A program made the translations under genes and the position numbers. A DNA stretch of 64,000 nt from UBA7328 sp002471345 (GTDB lineage Bacteria; Bacteroidota; Bacteroidia; Chitinophagales; Saprospiraceae): the NCBI GenBank assembly GCA_964011275.1, contig CAXGOB010000001.1:62001-126000 (forward strand), read 5' to 3'. A model generated the notes under the pieces. The model was not told the DNA's origin, made no database searches, and worked only from the letters and a program-made list of their open reading frames with translations. Within the stretch, counting starts at the first letter, position 1. The number at the start of each line of letters is the position of its first letter. Shown here piece by piece: positions 50,533 to 58,990 of the stretch.

Positions 50533-52236
50533 TTAACTATTCATCACAACCAAGAACTCTTCATTGCTCTTAGTACCATTCATTTGAGACCTTAAGAAGT
50601 TCATTGCTTCGTCTGGTTTCATATCAGCCAAATGATTTCTAAGTACATGCATTCTGCTCAACATCGCTTCATCCATAAGTAATTCTTCACGCCTTGTACT
50701 AGATTTAGTTAAGTCGATAGCCGGATAAATACGCTTATTAGCCAATGATCTATCAAGCTGTAACTCCATATTACCTGTACCTTTGAATTCTTCAAAGATT
50801 ACTTCATCCATTTTAGACCCGGTATCAGTAAGTGCCGTTGCCAATATGGTTAATGATCCACCATTCTCTATATTTCTGGCCGCACCAAAGAATTTCTTAG
50901 GTTTTTGTAAAGCATTGGCCTCAACACCTCCAGAAAGGACTTTACCACTAGATGGCGCCACAGTATTGTACGCTCTGGCTAACCTTGTAATAGAATCCAA
51001 AAGAATAATTACATCATGTCCACATTCGACCATTCTTTTAGCTTTCTCAATCACGATGTCTGCTACTCTCACATGATTTGATGCCGGCTCGTCAAAAGTA
51101 GAAGCTATCACTTCTGCCCTAACGCTACTCTTCATATCAGTTACCTCTTCAGGTCTTTCATCAATTAACAACACGATCATATAGCACTCAGGGTGGTTAT
51201 CAGCAATTGCATTTGCAACATCCTTTAGCAAAAAGGTCTTACCCGTTTTAGGTTGTGCTACAATTAGCCCCCTTTGTCCTTTTCCTATAGGTGAGAACAG
51301 ATCAATCATTCTGTTTCCATAATCTTTTCCAAGAGGATGAGCAGAAAGATTAAATTTTTCATCTGGGAACAATGGCGTGAGATAATCAAATGGAACTCTA
51401 TCCCTAATGGCAGCCGACTCTAATCCATTTATACTTGACACCTTGAGAAGCGCAAAGTATTTTTCTCCTTCTTTAGGAGGTCTGATTGCACCTTTTACCA
51501 GGTCTCCAGTTTTTAAACCAAATAGTTTAATCTGTGATGGAGACACATAAATATCATCAGGAGAAGTGAGATAATTATAATCAGCGGATCTCAAAAACCC
51601 ATATCCATCTGACATCATTTCTAAAATGCCTTCCCCTTCTATGATCCCGTCAATTTCCACTTGAAATTTCTTAGGTTTTACTTCTCTCTGTGGTTCTTGA
51701 TCTCTATCTCTTCTATCGTTCCTATTTCTAGAGTTATCTCTTCCTCTTCTGTTATCTCTTCCTCCATCATCGTCATTGTTTCTTCTGTTGTCCCTTCTTC
51801 CATCTTCATCACTATTTCTGTTGTCTCTTCCTCCATCTTCATCATTTTTTCTATTGTCTCTTCCTCCATCATCGTTATTATTTCTTCTCCCTCGACCTCT
51901 TTGAGGCTTTTCATCTTTCTCTCCAGTCTCTTTTGTTTTTTCATTCACTTCTTCAACCACCTCCTCCACAGGTTTTTCTTTTTTAGGAGCTCTTCCACGT
52001 CTTGCAGGTTTTTTCTCCTCTTTTTTAGCATCAGGTTTAGCTTTCGCTTTTGACTCTGGCTTAGGTTTAGGCTTAGCTTTTGACTTTGTTGGTTTATCAG
52101 CAAGAGCTTGTTCATCTAAAATTTTATAGATTAATTCCTGCTTACTTAATCTTTTATACCCCTTAAGGCTTAGGGATTCTGCCACGTCGCGGAGTTCTGG
52201 CACCAACATTTCGTTTAAACGAAGAATATCGTACAT
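50533..52236 (-). CDS. rho: Transcription termination factor Rho with large disordered insert
   Basis: A 567-residue hexameric RNA helicase that ends transcription. The N-terminal Rho_N/SAP-like helices (1-48) are followed by a 140-residue low-complexity insert (about 49-190): first Lys/Pro/Ala repeats, then Arg/Asn/Asp/Gly repeats. The cold-shock RNA-binding domain has GYGFLRSADYNYL and DDIYVSPSQI. Walker A is QPKTGKT at 328-334, Walker B is VIILLDSITRLARAYN, and the Q-loop/R-loop part has LSGGVEANALQKPKKFFGAARN. Monocistronic, with a -7 box 130 bp upstream. Confidence 0.96.
   Translation of the reverse strand: MYDILRLNEMLVPELRDVAESLSLKGYKRLSKQELIYKILDEQALADKPTKSKAKPKPKPESKAKAKPDAKKEEKKPARRGRAPKKEKPVEEVVEEVNEKTKETGEKDEKPQRGRGRRNNNDDGGRDNRKNDEDGGRDNRNSDEDGRRDNRRNNDDDGGRDNRRGRDNSRNRNDRRDRDQEPQREVKPKKFQVEIDGIIEGEGILEMMSDGYGFLRSADYNYLTSPDDIYVSPSQIKLFGLKTGDLVKGAIRPPKEGEKYFALLKVSSINGLESAAIRDRVPFDYLTPLFPDEKFNLSAHPLGKDYGNRMIDLFSPIGKGQRGLIVAQPKTGKTFLLKDVANAIADNHPECYMIVLLIDERPEEVTDMKSSVRAEVIASTFDEPASNHVRVADIVIEKAKRMVECGHDVIILLDSITRLARAYNTVAPSSGKVLSGGVEANALQKPKKFFGAARNIENGGSLTILATALTDTGSKMDEVIFEEFKGTGNMELQLDRSLANKRIYPAIDLTKSSTRREELLMDEAMLSRMHVLRNHLADMKPDEAMNFLRSQMNGTKSNEEFLVVMNS
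51742..51876 (-). repeat. Four in-frame repeats in the Rho insert
   Basis: Residues 121-165 of Rho consist of four tandem units of 10, 11, 12 and 12 residues built on N/S-D-D/E-(D)-G-G-R-D-N-R, for example NDDGGRDNRK and NDEDGGRDNRN. The DNA is also repetitive (GATGGAGGAAGAGACAA and close variants), so unit number could vary between strains by slippage or recombination. Confidence 0.85.
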
Positions 52237-52366
52237 ATTAAATAAAACTAGTGAGTGAAATTTTTGAAATCTTTCAAATAGATAATTTTGAAATTGCTAC
52301 TCCCTTGAAGGAATCTAAAGTCTAATTTGTTTAGGAATAGAATTTGGGAGAGTAGAATTAGCGCTG

Positions 52367-52374
52367 CAAAAGTA
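52367..52374 (-). promoter_or_regulatory. Candidate -7 box for rho
   Basis: TACTTTTG on the minus strand, followed by CAGCG, the same octamer as at ahcY and rpmH. The expected -33 position has TTTC instead of TTTG. It predicts a leader of about 120-125 bases before the rho ATG, long enough for autoregulation. Confidence 0.5.
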
Positions 52375-52447
52375 CATTATTATTTGATTAAAGGAAATTC
52401 TTTCTTGTTATTTGTTGTTTATTCAGATTCTTGATCAAAAAGACTAA

Positions 52448-53725
52448 ATGCTCACATTACAACAGATAAGAAACGAAAAGGAAAAGGTCATAACAGGATT
52501 ATTAAAACGAAACATGACCAAAGCTGAAGAAATTATAGAAAATATTATAAGTATTGATGATAAGAGGAAAACAACTCAAACTAAACTCGATCAAAGCTTA
52601 TCAGAACAAAATCAATACTCGAAGCAAATAGGTCAGCTTTTTCAACAAAAAAAGATAGAAGAAGCCAATATCATGAAAGAAAAAGTTGCAGACTTAAAAA
52701 GAGTCAGCAGCACTTTAGAACAAGATCAGAGAAATATTCAGCTTGAATTAGAAACACAGCTCCTCTCTCTAGGGAATGTCCCACACGGGAGTGTTCCGGC
52801 TGGCACTTCTGAAGATGATAATGAAGTGATCAAAGAAAACACATCAGATATGCCCAATCTGAGTGATAATGCTTTACCCCACTGGGACCTTGCTAAAAAA
52901 TACAACCTTATTGATTTTGAATTAGGAACAAAAATTACGGGTTCTGGATTTCCTTTGTATAGAGGACAAGGTGCAAAACTTCAAAGAGCTTTAATAAATT
53001 TTTTCTTAGATCAAGCCGAGGAAGCTGGATATGAGGAAATAATACCTCCTCATTTGGTAAATGAAGATAGCGCAAAAGCAACTGGTCAATTACCGGATAA
53101 AGAAGGACAGATGTACCATATGTCCGTAGACAATCTATATCTCATTCCTACTGCAGAAGTACCAATAACGAATATATTCAGAGATATCATTCTTAAGGAA
53201 GAAGACATGCCAATAAAAGTCACTGGATATACCCCTTGTTTCAGAAGAGAAGCTGGGTCTTATGGCTCTGATGTGAAAGGCCTGAATAGAGTACATCAAT
53301 TTGATAAAGTTGAAATAATACAAGTTGCTCATCCAAAAAAATCATACACCGTGCTCGATGAAATGGTAGCACATGTCGAAAAATTGCTAGTTAACCTGAA
53401 CTTACCATACCGCATTTTACGTTTATGTGGTGGTGATTTAGGTTTCACCTCAGCTTTGACATATGATTTCGAAGTGTTTTCTGCAGCTCAGCAAAAATGG
53501 TTAGAAGTAAGTAGCGTTTCAAATTTTGAAACTTATCAATCTAACAGATTAAAACTGAGATATAAGTCTGAAAATGGAAAAAAGAAATTAGCTCATACTC
53601 TTAATGGAAGTGCATTAGCATTAGCTAGAATAGTGGCAGCATTACTTGAGAACAATCAAACTGAAGAAGGAATAAAGATTCCTGAAATATTGAGACCTTA
53701 CACTAGATTTGACTTTATAAAATAA
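52448..53725 (+). CDS. serS: Seryl-tRNA synthetase
   Basis: A 425-residue class II synthetase that charges tRNA-Ser. The N-terminal 110 residues are the antiparallel coiled-coil arm that grips the long variable arm of tRNA-Ser. The catalytic domain has TGSGFPLYRGQGAKLQRALI, motif 2 in PCFRREAGSYGSDVKG, and motif 3 in LNGSALALARIVAALLENNQ. Length is normal. It is followed 13 bp later by a metallopeptidase gene in the same direction. Confidence 0.96.
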   Translation: MLTLQQIRNEKEKVITGLLKRNMTKAEEIIENIISIDDKRKTTQTKLDQSLSEQNQYSKQIGQLFQQKKIEEANIMKEKVADLKRVSSTLEQDQRNIQLELETQLLSLGNVPHGSVPAGTSEDDNEVIKENTSDMPNLSDNALPHWDLAKKYNLIDFELGTKITGSGFPLYRGQGAKLQRALINFFLDQAEEAGYEEIIPPHLVNEDSAKATGQLPDKEGQMYHMSVDNLYLIPTAEVPITNIFRDIILKEEDMPIKVTGYTPCFRREAGSYGSDVKGLNRVHQFDKVEIIQVAHPKKSYTVLDEMVAHVEKLLVNLNLPYRILRLCGGDLGFTSALTYDFEVFSAAQQKWLEVSSVSNFETYQSNRLKLRYKSENGKKKLAHTLNGSALALARIVAALLENNQTEEGIKIPEILRPYTRFDFIK

Positions 53726-53738
53726 AAATTTAAATACC

Positions 53739-54434
53739 ATGATAGGATATTATTTGATTATTGGTCTAGCCACGTTTGGAGGTTGGTTGATCAGTAATAG
53801 GCTAAAAGGAAAATTTAAAAAATATAGCAGAGTACCTGTGAGGTCAGGTAAATCAGGTGCTCAAATTGCTAAGGAAATGCTAGATTATTATGGCATAAAT
53901 GATGTAAAAATCACACAAGGGCAAGGGTTTTTAACAGACCACTATAATCCTCTCAAAAAAACAATAACACTTAGTCCAGGGGTATACCAAGGAGCTAATG
54001 TATCAGCCGCAGCTGTTGCTGCTCATGAATGTGGTCATGCAGTTCAACATGCCGAAGCTTATCAAATGCTAAAGGTAAGGTCTGCATTAGTTCCAGCTGT
54101 ACAAGCATCCTCCAGAATGCAACAATTCCTATTTATGGGATTTATTTTTGGAATGGGAGCTGGAGCAGGATTAATCGGAAATGTATTGATGATGGCCTTG
54201 GTGGTCACCTTTGGAATTACGGCACTTTTTTCTTTGATCACGCTTCCTGTCGAGTTTGATGCAAGTCGAAGAGCTTTGTTGTGGCTAGATGACTCTGGAA
54301 ATACTCATGGAATAGAATATGATGGAGCAAAAGATGCTCTTTGGTGGGCAGCCATGACTTATGTTGCTAGTGCCTTGTCCGCATTAGTTATGTTTCTCTA
54401 CTTCCTTCTTATGATGGCCGGAGGAAGAGATTAG
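53739..54434 (+). CDS. YugP-like membrane zinc metallopeptidase (PF04298)
   Basis: A 231-residue membrane protein with an N-terminal helix (about 3-20), the zinc motif HECGH at 96-100 inside AAAVAAHECGHAVQH, and three more hydrophobic helices (about 130-170 and 205-228). The block between (SSRMQQFLFMGFIFG, LPVEFDASRRALLWL) is typical of the YugP family. The catalytic residues suggest an intact peptidase; substrates are unknown. It is transcribed with serS and followed by a strong terminator. Confidence 0.9.
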   Translation: MIGYYLIIGLATFGGWLISNRLKGKFKKYSRVPVRSGKSGAQIAKEMLDYYGINDVKITQGQGFLTDHYNPLKKTITLSPGVYQGANVSAAAVAAHECGHAVQHAEAYQMLKVRSALVPAVQASSRMQQFLFMGFIFGMGAGAGLIGNVLMMALVVTFGITALFSLITLPVEFDASRRALLWLDDSGNTHGIEYDGAKDALWWAAMTYVASALSALVMFLYFLLMMAGGRD

Positions 54435-54452
54435 AAAAAAAGAAATTATGTG

Positions 54453-54483
54453 AAAGGGTAAGAAATTGTTCTTACCCTTTTTT
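54453..54483 (+). terminator. Intrinsic terminator after the serS unit
   Basis: A perfect 12-bp stem (54453-54464 with 54469-54480) with loop ATTG, containing GGGTAAG / CTTACCC, followed by further T residues and ATTT. It lies 19 bp after the metallopeptidase stop. Confidence 0.85.
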
Positions 54484-54545
54484 ATTTGCATAAGTACTCA
54501 ATAAATATTGTTTGTTACTTTTAGTCAATAAAAAATAACATTCAT

Positions 54546-55037
54546 ATGGAAATGAACATAATAGCTCTAATCGGAGCTGCAATCATACCTCTCCTCGTAG
54601 GGGCAGTCTATTACGGGCCATTATTTGGAAAATCTTGGATGAACGTGAATGGATTTACAGAAGAAGATCTCAAAGGAGGAAATATGGCCTTAATTTTTGG
54701 TCTTTCTTTGCTTTTCAGTTTTATGATCGCACTTTCTCTCTCTACCATTGTAATCCACCAAATGGGTTTCATGCAAATACTTCAACCTCTTGCAGATGCA
54801 GGAAACAATGAGGCAAAGGAGACTTTTGAATCATTAATAGCTAACTATGGTGATGTGCATAGAACATGGGGCCATGGAGCTTTACATGGAGCCTTCGTAA
54901 GCATGCTATTTGCTTTCCCAATAATAGCCATAAACGCATTATTTGAGAGAAGAGGTTGGAAATATATCGGTATTCACACTGGATATTGGTTAATAACTTT
55001 GTCAATAATGGGCGCAATAATTTGCCAATTTCTATAA
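54546..55037 (+). CDS. DUF1761 family membrane protein
   Basis: A 163-residue protein with four predicted membrane helices (about 4-26, 48-70, 111-130, 142-162). The N-terminal ALIGAAIIPLLVGAVYYGPLFGKSW and the later TWGHGALHGAF are characteristic of DUF1761, whose function is unknown. ATG codons at 54546 and 54552 are both possible starts. It stands between two terminators, so it is its own unit. Confidence 0.8.
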   Translation: MEMNIIALIGAAIIPLLVGAVYYGPLFGKSWMNVNGFTEEDLKGGNMALIFGLSLLFSFMIALSLSTIVIHQMGFMQILQPLADAGNNEAKETFESLIANYGDVHRTWGHGALHGAFVSMLFAFPIIAINALFERRGWKYIGIHTGYWLITLSIMGAIICQFL

Positions 55038-55074
55038 TAGTATTGAAATCGTCTAGTTGATCAATATTTAGTAG

Positions 55075-55122
55075 AGCCTATGAAAATTTCCTTCATTAAA
55101 ACGGAATTTCCATAGGCTTTTT
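55075..55122 (+). terminator. Intrinsic terminator after the DUF1761 gene
   Basis: An inverted repeat with AGCCTATG (55075-55082) and its complement CATAGGCT (55111-55118), extended by a second AATTTCC/GGAATT part with small mismatches, then a T-run (55118-55122). It lies 37 bp after the stop. Confidence 0.7.
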
Positions 55123-55151
55123 AGCATGACTTACAAATTAAAACAAGAATT

Positions 55152-56777
55152 ATGAGATTCGCTTTTTATATACTTTTCCTCTTTATTTTATGTCAATGTG
55201 CACCACAAGTGGAATCACCTCCCGAAATAAACAAATCTAGTATTGAAAAACATATGGCAGCTTTGTCCTCAGATGAATTCCTAGGAAGGATGCCTTGTAC
55301 AGAGGGAGAAACTAAAACGGTTGAATACCTTACTCAGGCACTAAAAGATGCTGGTATTGCTCCTGGAAATAAGGGTAGTTATCTTCAAGATGTACCACTC
55401 TTGGATATCAATTCAACAATGGAATCCAATTTAGAAATTACAACCCCGACCAAGAAGATTTCTCTTTCACCAGGATCTGATTTTGTGATTAATACGGAAA
55501 GAAAAACTGATGCTCTTTCGCTTAATAATTCCGAACTTGTTTTTTGTGGTTATGGTATTGTAGCACCTGAGCGAGATTGGAATGATTATGAAGGGCTTGA
55601 TATGAAAGGTAAAACCGCCGTAGTTCTTGTCAACGATCCTGGTTACGGAGGAGACGATCCTAACTTTTTCAAGGGAGACATTATGACTTATTATGGTAGA
55701 TGGACATACAAGTATGACGAGGCAGACCGACAAGGAGCTGATGGATTATTGATCATCCATGAGACATCTTCAGCTGGTTACCCATGGTTTGTAGTACAAA
55801 GCTCTTGGACTGGATCACAACAAGGGTTAGCTGGGATGGATAGGTCTGATGATTGTGGAGTGAAAGGATGGATATCTTTGAATGCAGCAAAAGATCTTAT
55901 GTCTTCTTCTGGCCAGGATTTGAGTGACCTGATAAAACAAGCACGTCAACCTGGATTCAAACCTGTACCTCTCAATGCTCAAGCTTCAGCTTCAATTTCA
56001 TCTGAAAATGCCGAGTGTCTTTCTAAAAATGTTATTGGTATTGTAGAGGGTTCAAAGTATCCAGATGAATACGTGCTTTACACTGCTCACTGGGATCACA
56101 TAGGAGTAGGAAAAGTAGTGAATGAAGATTCAATCTATAATGGTGCATTGGATAATGCAAGTGGCACCTCTACTGTATTAGCTATAGCAGAATCCTTTGC
56201 CAAAAGCAGCCAAAAGCCAGAAAGGTCTGTAGTCTTTTTATTTGTTACGGCTGAAGAGCAAGGACTTTTAGGTTCTGAATACTATGCAGAGAATCCGATT
56301 TATCCTTTAATACAAACAGTAGCTAATCTTAACATGGATGGTGTGAATCCAGCAGGGCTGATGAATGATCTCACAATAGTCGGAATGGGCCATTCAGAAA
56401 TGGATGATATAGCAGAAGATGCCGCTGTAAAACAAGGCCGCTATGTCATAAATGAACAAGAACCAGAAAAAGGATACTTTTTTAGGTCAGATCAATTCAA
56501 TTTTGCAAAAAAAGGGGTCCCTGTATTATATGGTGAAGGAGGCTATGACCATAAGGAATATGGAAAAGAATACGCTAAGGAATTCAAAGAGAAGTATACA
56601 GCAGAAAGATATCACGCCCCTGCAGATCAGTATGATCCAGAGGAATGGAACTTCGAAGGAATGCTCCAAGATGGAGCCCTGTATCAAAATATAGGTCTGA
56701 GGCTGGCTAATTCTCAAGAATGGCCTCAATGGAAAGAAGGAAGTGAATTTAGTAGACCAAAGACCGTGAAAGACTAA
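55152..56777 (+). CDS. M28-family aminopeptidase lipoprotein with PA-domain insert
   Basis: A 541-residue lipoprotein; the signal ends in LFILCQC with the anchor at Cys16. A protease-associated insert spans about 125-280 (CGYGIVAPERDWNDYEGLD, ADGLLIIHE). The two-zinc peptidase site follows with TAHWDHIGVG, LDNASGTSTV (bridging Asp), TAEEQGLLGSEYY (catalytic Glu), NMDG and a late His. It is a different branch from the M28 protein at 26-28 kb. Expected to work on peptides at the cell surface or in the periplasm. It lies between a terminator and the convergent PorE-like gene. Confidence 0.9.
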   Translation: MRFAFYILFLFILCQCAPQVESPPEINKSSIEKHMAALSSDEFLGRMPCTEGETKTVEYLTQALKDAGIAPGNKGSYLQDVPLLDINSTMESNLEITTPTKKISLSPGSDFVINTERKTDALSLNNSELVFCGYGIVAPERDWNDYEGLDMKGKTAVVLVNDPGYGGDDPNFFKGDIMTYYGRWTYKYDEADRQGADGLLIIHETSSAGYPWFVVQSSWTGSQQGLAGMDRSDDCGVKGWISLNAAKDLMSSSGQDLSDLIKQARQPGFKPVPLNAQASASISSENAECLSKNVIGIVEGSKYPDEYVLYTAHWDHIGVGKVVNEDSIYNGALDNASGTSTVLAIAESFAKSSQKPERSVVFLFVTAEEQGLLGSEYYAENPIYPLIQTVANLNMDGVNPAGLMNDLTIVGMGHSEMDDIAEDAAVKQGRYVINEQEPEKGYFFRSDQFNFAKKGVPVLYGEGGYDHKEYGKEYAKEFKEKYTAERYHAPADQYDPEEWNFEGMLQDGALYQNIGLRLANSQEWPQWKEGSEFSRPKTVKD

Positions 56778-56791
56778 TCAAATAGTGATGA

Positions 56792-58990
56792 TTATTCTTC
56801 ATCGATTTCATTGAAGCTCATAGATCGAATATATTCTTTGAGGGCTGGAAACTCAGATGCAAAATTCACTAATTCTTGTTCTGGAACTCTTAGACCATCT
56901 ATAAAAGGAACTATTTTTAGTGTGGTTACCCCATATTCTGATAGTTCTCGCATGACACTATTCGCTTCCAAAAAGTTGTCGTAGAGGCCAACAGAATAGA
57001 GATAATTCCCTGTGTTTTTATCTTTCTCTACTTGCACATCATTGTACAATTTTAGTGCTGTGCCTCTATACATCTGTCTAACTGTAGCAATCTGAATTTT
57101 AAATGCTATAGCGTCATCAATCAGGGTTCTAAATATGTCAAATCCAGTATTCAAATAATTCTTATCAACACCTAAGGAGGCCTCTTCATAATCAATAGAT
57201 TCAGCAAGGTTTAGCTTGAATTGAATTCTATTATTCAAAATTGAAATGCTTCTATCTTTTACATGACTTTTTATCACAGGTAAAAAATCTCCAAAACCTT
57301 TGATGTGAATTTTTTCTCCATTAACACCTCGTTCTACAAGTGCTTCCTTTATTTTTTCTGCAGTTTTAATAGAAAGAAACAAATTGTACTCTGCAATGCC
57401 TTGTTCATGGGCAAAACTCAAGATTTCTAGATGTTTTACATCAGAATTATTAATCTGAGATGCTAGGGCGTCTAGTTTCTCAAAGTTCTCTTTTGATAGT
57501 AATTCCCCATCTGGATTAGGTGTTAAGATTGGAAGTTGAATGGTTTTTACTTTTTCTGAAGAGGGTTCTTCTAAGACTTGCTGGTTAGATTTAACTATAT
57601 AATTTGGTTTTTCTCTATCTATGTTTACGAAAATTGGTTGATCTATTTTGTCAATATAAAAATCTGGATAGTCCACAAATCCAAGATTTTTAACAGTATA
57701 AGATTGATGTTCTTCTCGTTCATTCAGATATGCGAAATAGAGATCATTTTTCCCATAACCATCTTTTCTATCTGAAGTATAAGTAGCAATTAGTCCATCA
57801 TCACTCAATCTAAAATCAATCTCATTTCCAGGTGAGTTAATGGGTAAACCGATATTTTTTGCTTCTGTCCATTTTTCTTGTTCAAAAAGGTAAAAAGATC
57901 GAAAGACATCCATACCACCTACACTAAACGATCTATTTGAGCTAAAAAAAAGTACACTCCCATCATTACCTAAATAAGGTGAAATTTCGTCTGCATGAGT
58001 ATTAATTCTTGATCCCAAATTCTTTGGTGAAAGCCAAGACCCATTTGCATAAGCCGTAACATATAAATCATATCCTCCAAAACCTTTCAATTGATCACTC
58101 GAAAAAACTACCGTAGAGTCATTAAAAAAATGTAAATATTCTACATGGCCAATTATTTTTGAAAGGTCATCAATTCTTTTCTTGACCTTCCCTGTTGCAT
58201 TTTGTGCTACAATCTTGTATTCCTCTTTATTCTCATTCTCCTTTCCTCTTAGGACATAGACCCCATCACCATTCATTGTAAACCCGACAAGGTTGTCATT
58301 TTTATAAGTGTTCACACTTCTATCAGAAAGTTTTTCACTTCTGATCCAAAAATCACCATTTTTCTCAGTGAAGTATATATTCACATCAGTTTTGACATCT
58401 AGATCATAAGATTGACTTAGATAGTCGGATACTTTTCGATTTTTACCAGTTCTATCCGAATTGAAATAATACCTATTTTCTTTGCTACTACTCTGGACAA
58501 GTCTTTCGTCATTTTGTGTAGAATTGATCTCTCCTCCTGCATTCTCAATAGTTGCAATTGGGTCTACATAAAGAATATCTAGTCCTGAGCCGGCATGTCT
58601 TATATGATCTCTTACTTCATTTCTCATTGAGTGATCAAGAGGAATTTTGGTAAGATATTCTTTGTACGACTTAATAGCTAGAGAGAAATTGCCCTTATGA
58701 TGTAAACTGCGACCCTTGTAGTAGTGTATATCATCGTCCTTGAATCCAATATTTTCAGCAGAATTGATACCTGCAAGAGCTTTGTCTAGCTCATTTAATT
58801 CATAATGACAAATAGCTTTTTTGAAGATTAAAGGTCCACTACTATTGGATTGTGGAATATTACTAAGTTCTAAAAGTGTATTTCTATAGTTCTTTTCCTT
58901 AAAATATTCATTGGCACGTTTCAGAGCATCACCTTGGCCAAAGAGGCTGATCCCCATAAAACACGAAATGAATACAAGAAATTTTTTCAT
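56792..58990 (-). CDS. Envelope protein with TPR, PD40 propeller, degenerate OmpA-like and SPOR-like domains
   Basis: A 732-residue exported protein. A signal peptide (about 1-19) is followed by TPR helices (about 22-130), then a beta-propeller of PD40/WD40-like repeats (about 165-430, with FSSDQLKGFGGYDLYV and FFSSNRSFSVGGMDVF). An OmpA-like domain lies at about 495-620, and the C-terminal 90 residues resemble a SPOR fold (FKIQIATVRQMY, YLYSVGLYDNFLEANSVMREL). The domain order recalls PorE of the type IX secretion system. The OmpA part lacks the Asp and Arg that bind peptidoglycan. Its ATG directly follows the E2 gene stop. Confidence 0.75.
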   Translation of the reverse strand: MKKFLVFISCFMGISLFGQGDALKRANEYFKEKNYRNTLLELSNIPQSNSSGPLIFKKAICHYELNELDKALAGINSAENIGFKDDDIHYYKGRSLHHKGNFSLAIKSYKEYLTKIPLDHSMRNEVRDHIRHAGSGLDILYVDPIATIENAGGEINSTQNDERLVQSSSKENRYYFNSDRTGKNRKVSDYLSQSYDLDVKTDVNIYFTEKNGDFWIRSEKLSDRSVNTYKNDNLVGFTMNGDGVYVLRGKENENKEEYKIVAQNATGKVKKRIDDLSKIIGHVEYLHFFNDSTVVFSSDQLKGFGGYDLYVTAYANGSWLSPKNLGSRINTHADEISPYLGNDGSVLFFSSNRSFSVGGMDVFRSFYLFEQEKWTEAKNIGLPINSPGNEIDFRLSDDGLIATYTSDRKDGYGKNDLYFAYLNEREEHQSYTVKNLGFVDYPDFYIDKIDQPIFVNIDREKPNYIVKSNQQVLEEPSSEKVKTIQLPILTPNPDGELLSKENFEKLDALASQINNSDVKHLEILSFAHEQGIAEYNLFLSIKTAEKIKEALVERGVNGEKIHIKGFGDFLPVIKSHVKDRSISILNNRIQFKLNLAESIDYEEASLGVDKNYLNTGFDIFRTLIDDAIAFKIQIATVRQMYRGTALKLYNDVQVEKDKNTGNYLYSVGLYDNFLEANSVMRELSEYGVTTLKIVPFIDGLRVPEQELVNFASEFPALKEYIRSMSFNEIDEE

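Noticed and set aside
51742..51876. Regular short repeats that might suggest a CRISPR-like or minisatellite array
   Set aside because: The repeats are in frame within Rho, have no unique spacers, and no cas genes are near.
51678..51944. Long antisense ORFs over the rho repeat region (Glu/Met-rich and Ser/Ile-rich translations)
   Set aside because: They are by-products of the low-complexity repeat DNA inside rho; no start context, promoter or family resemblance.
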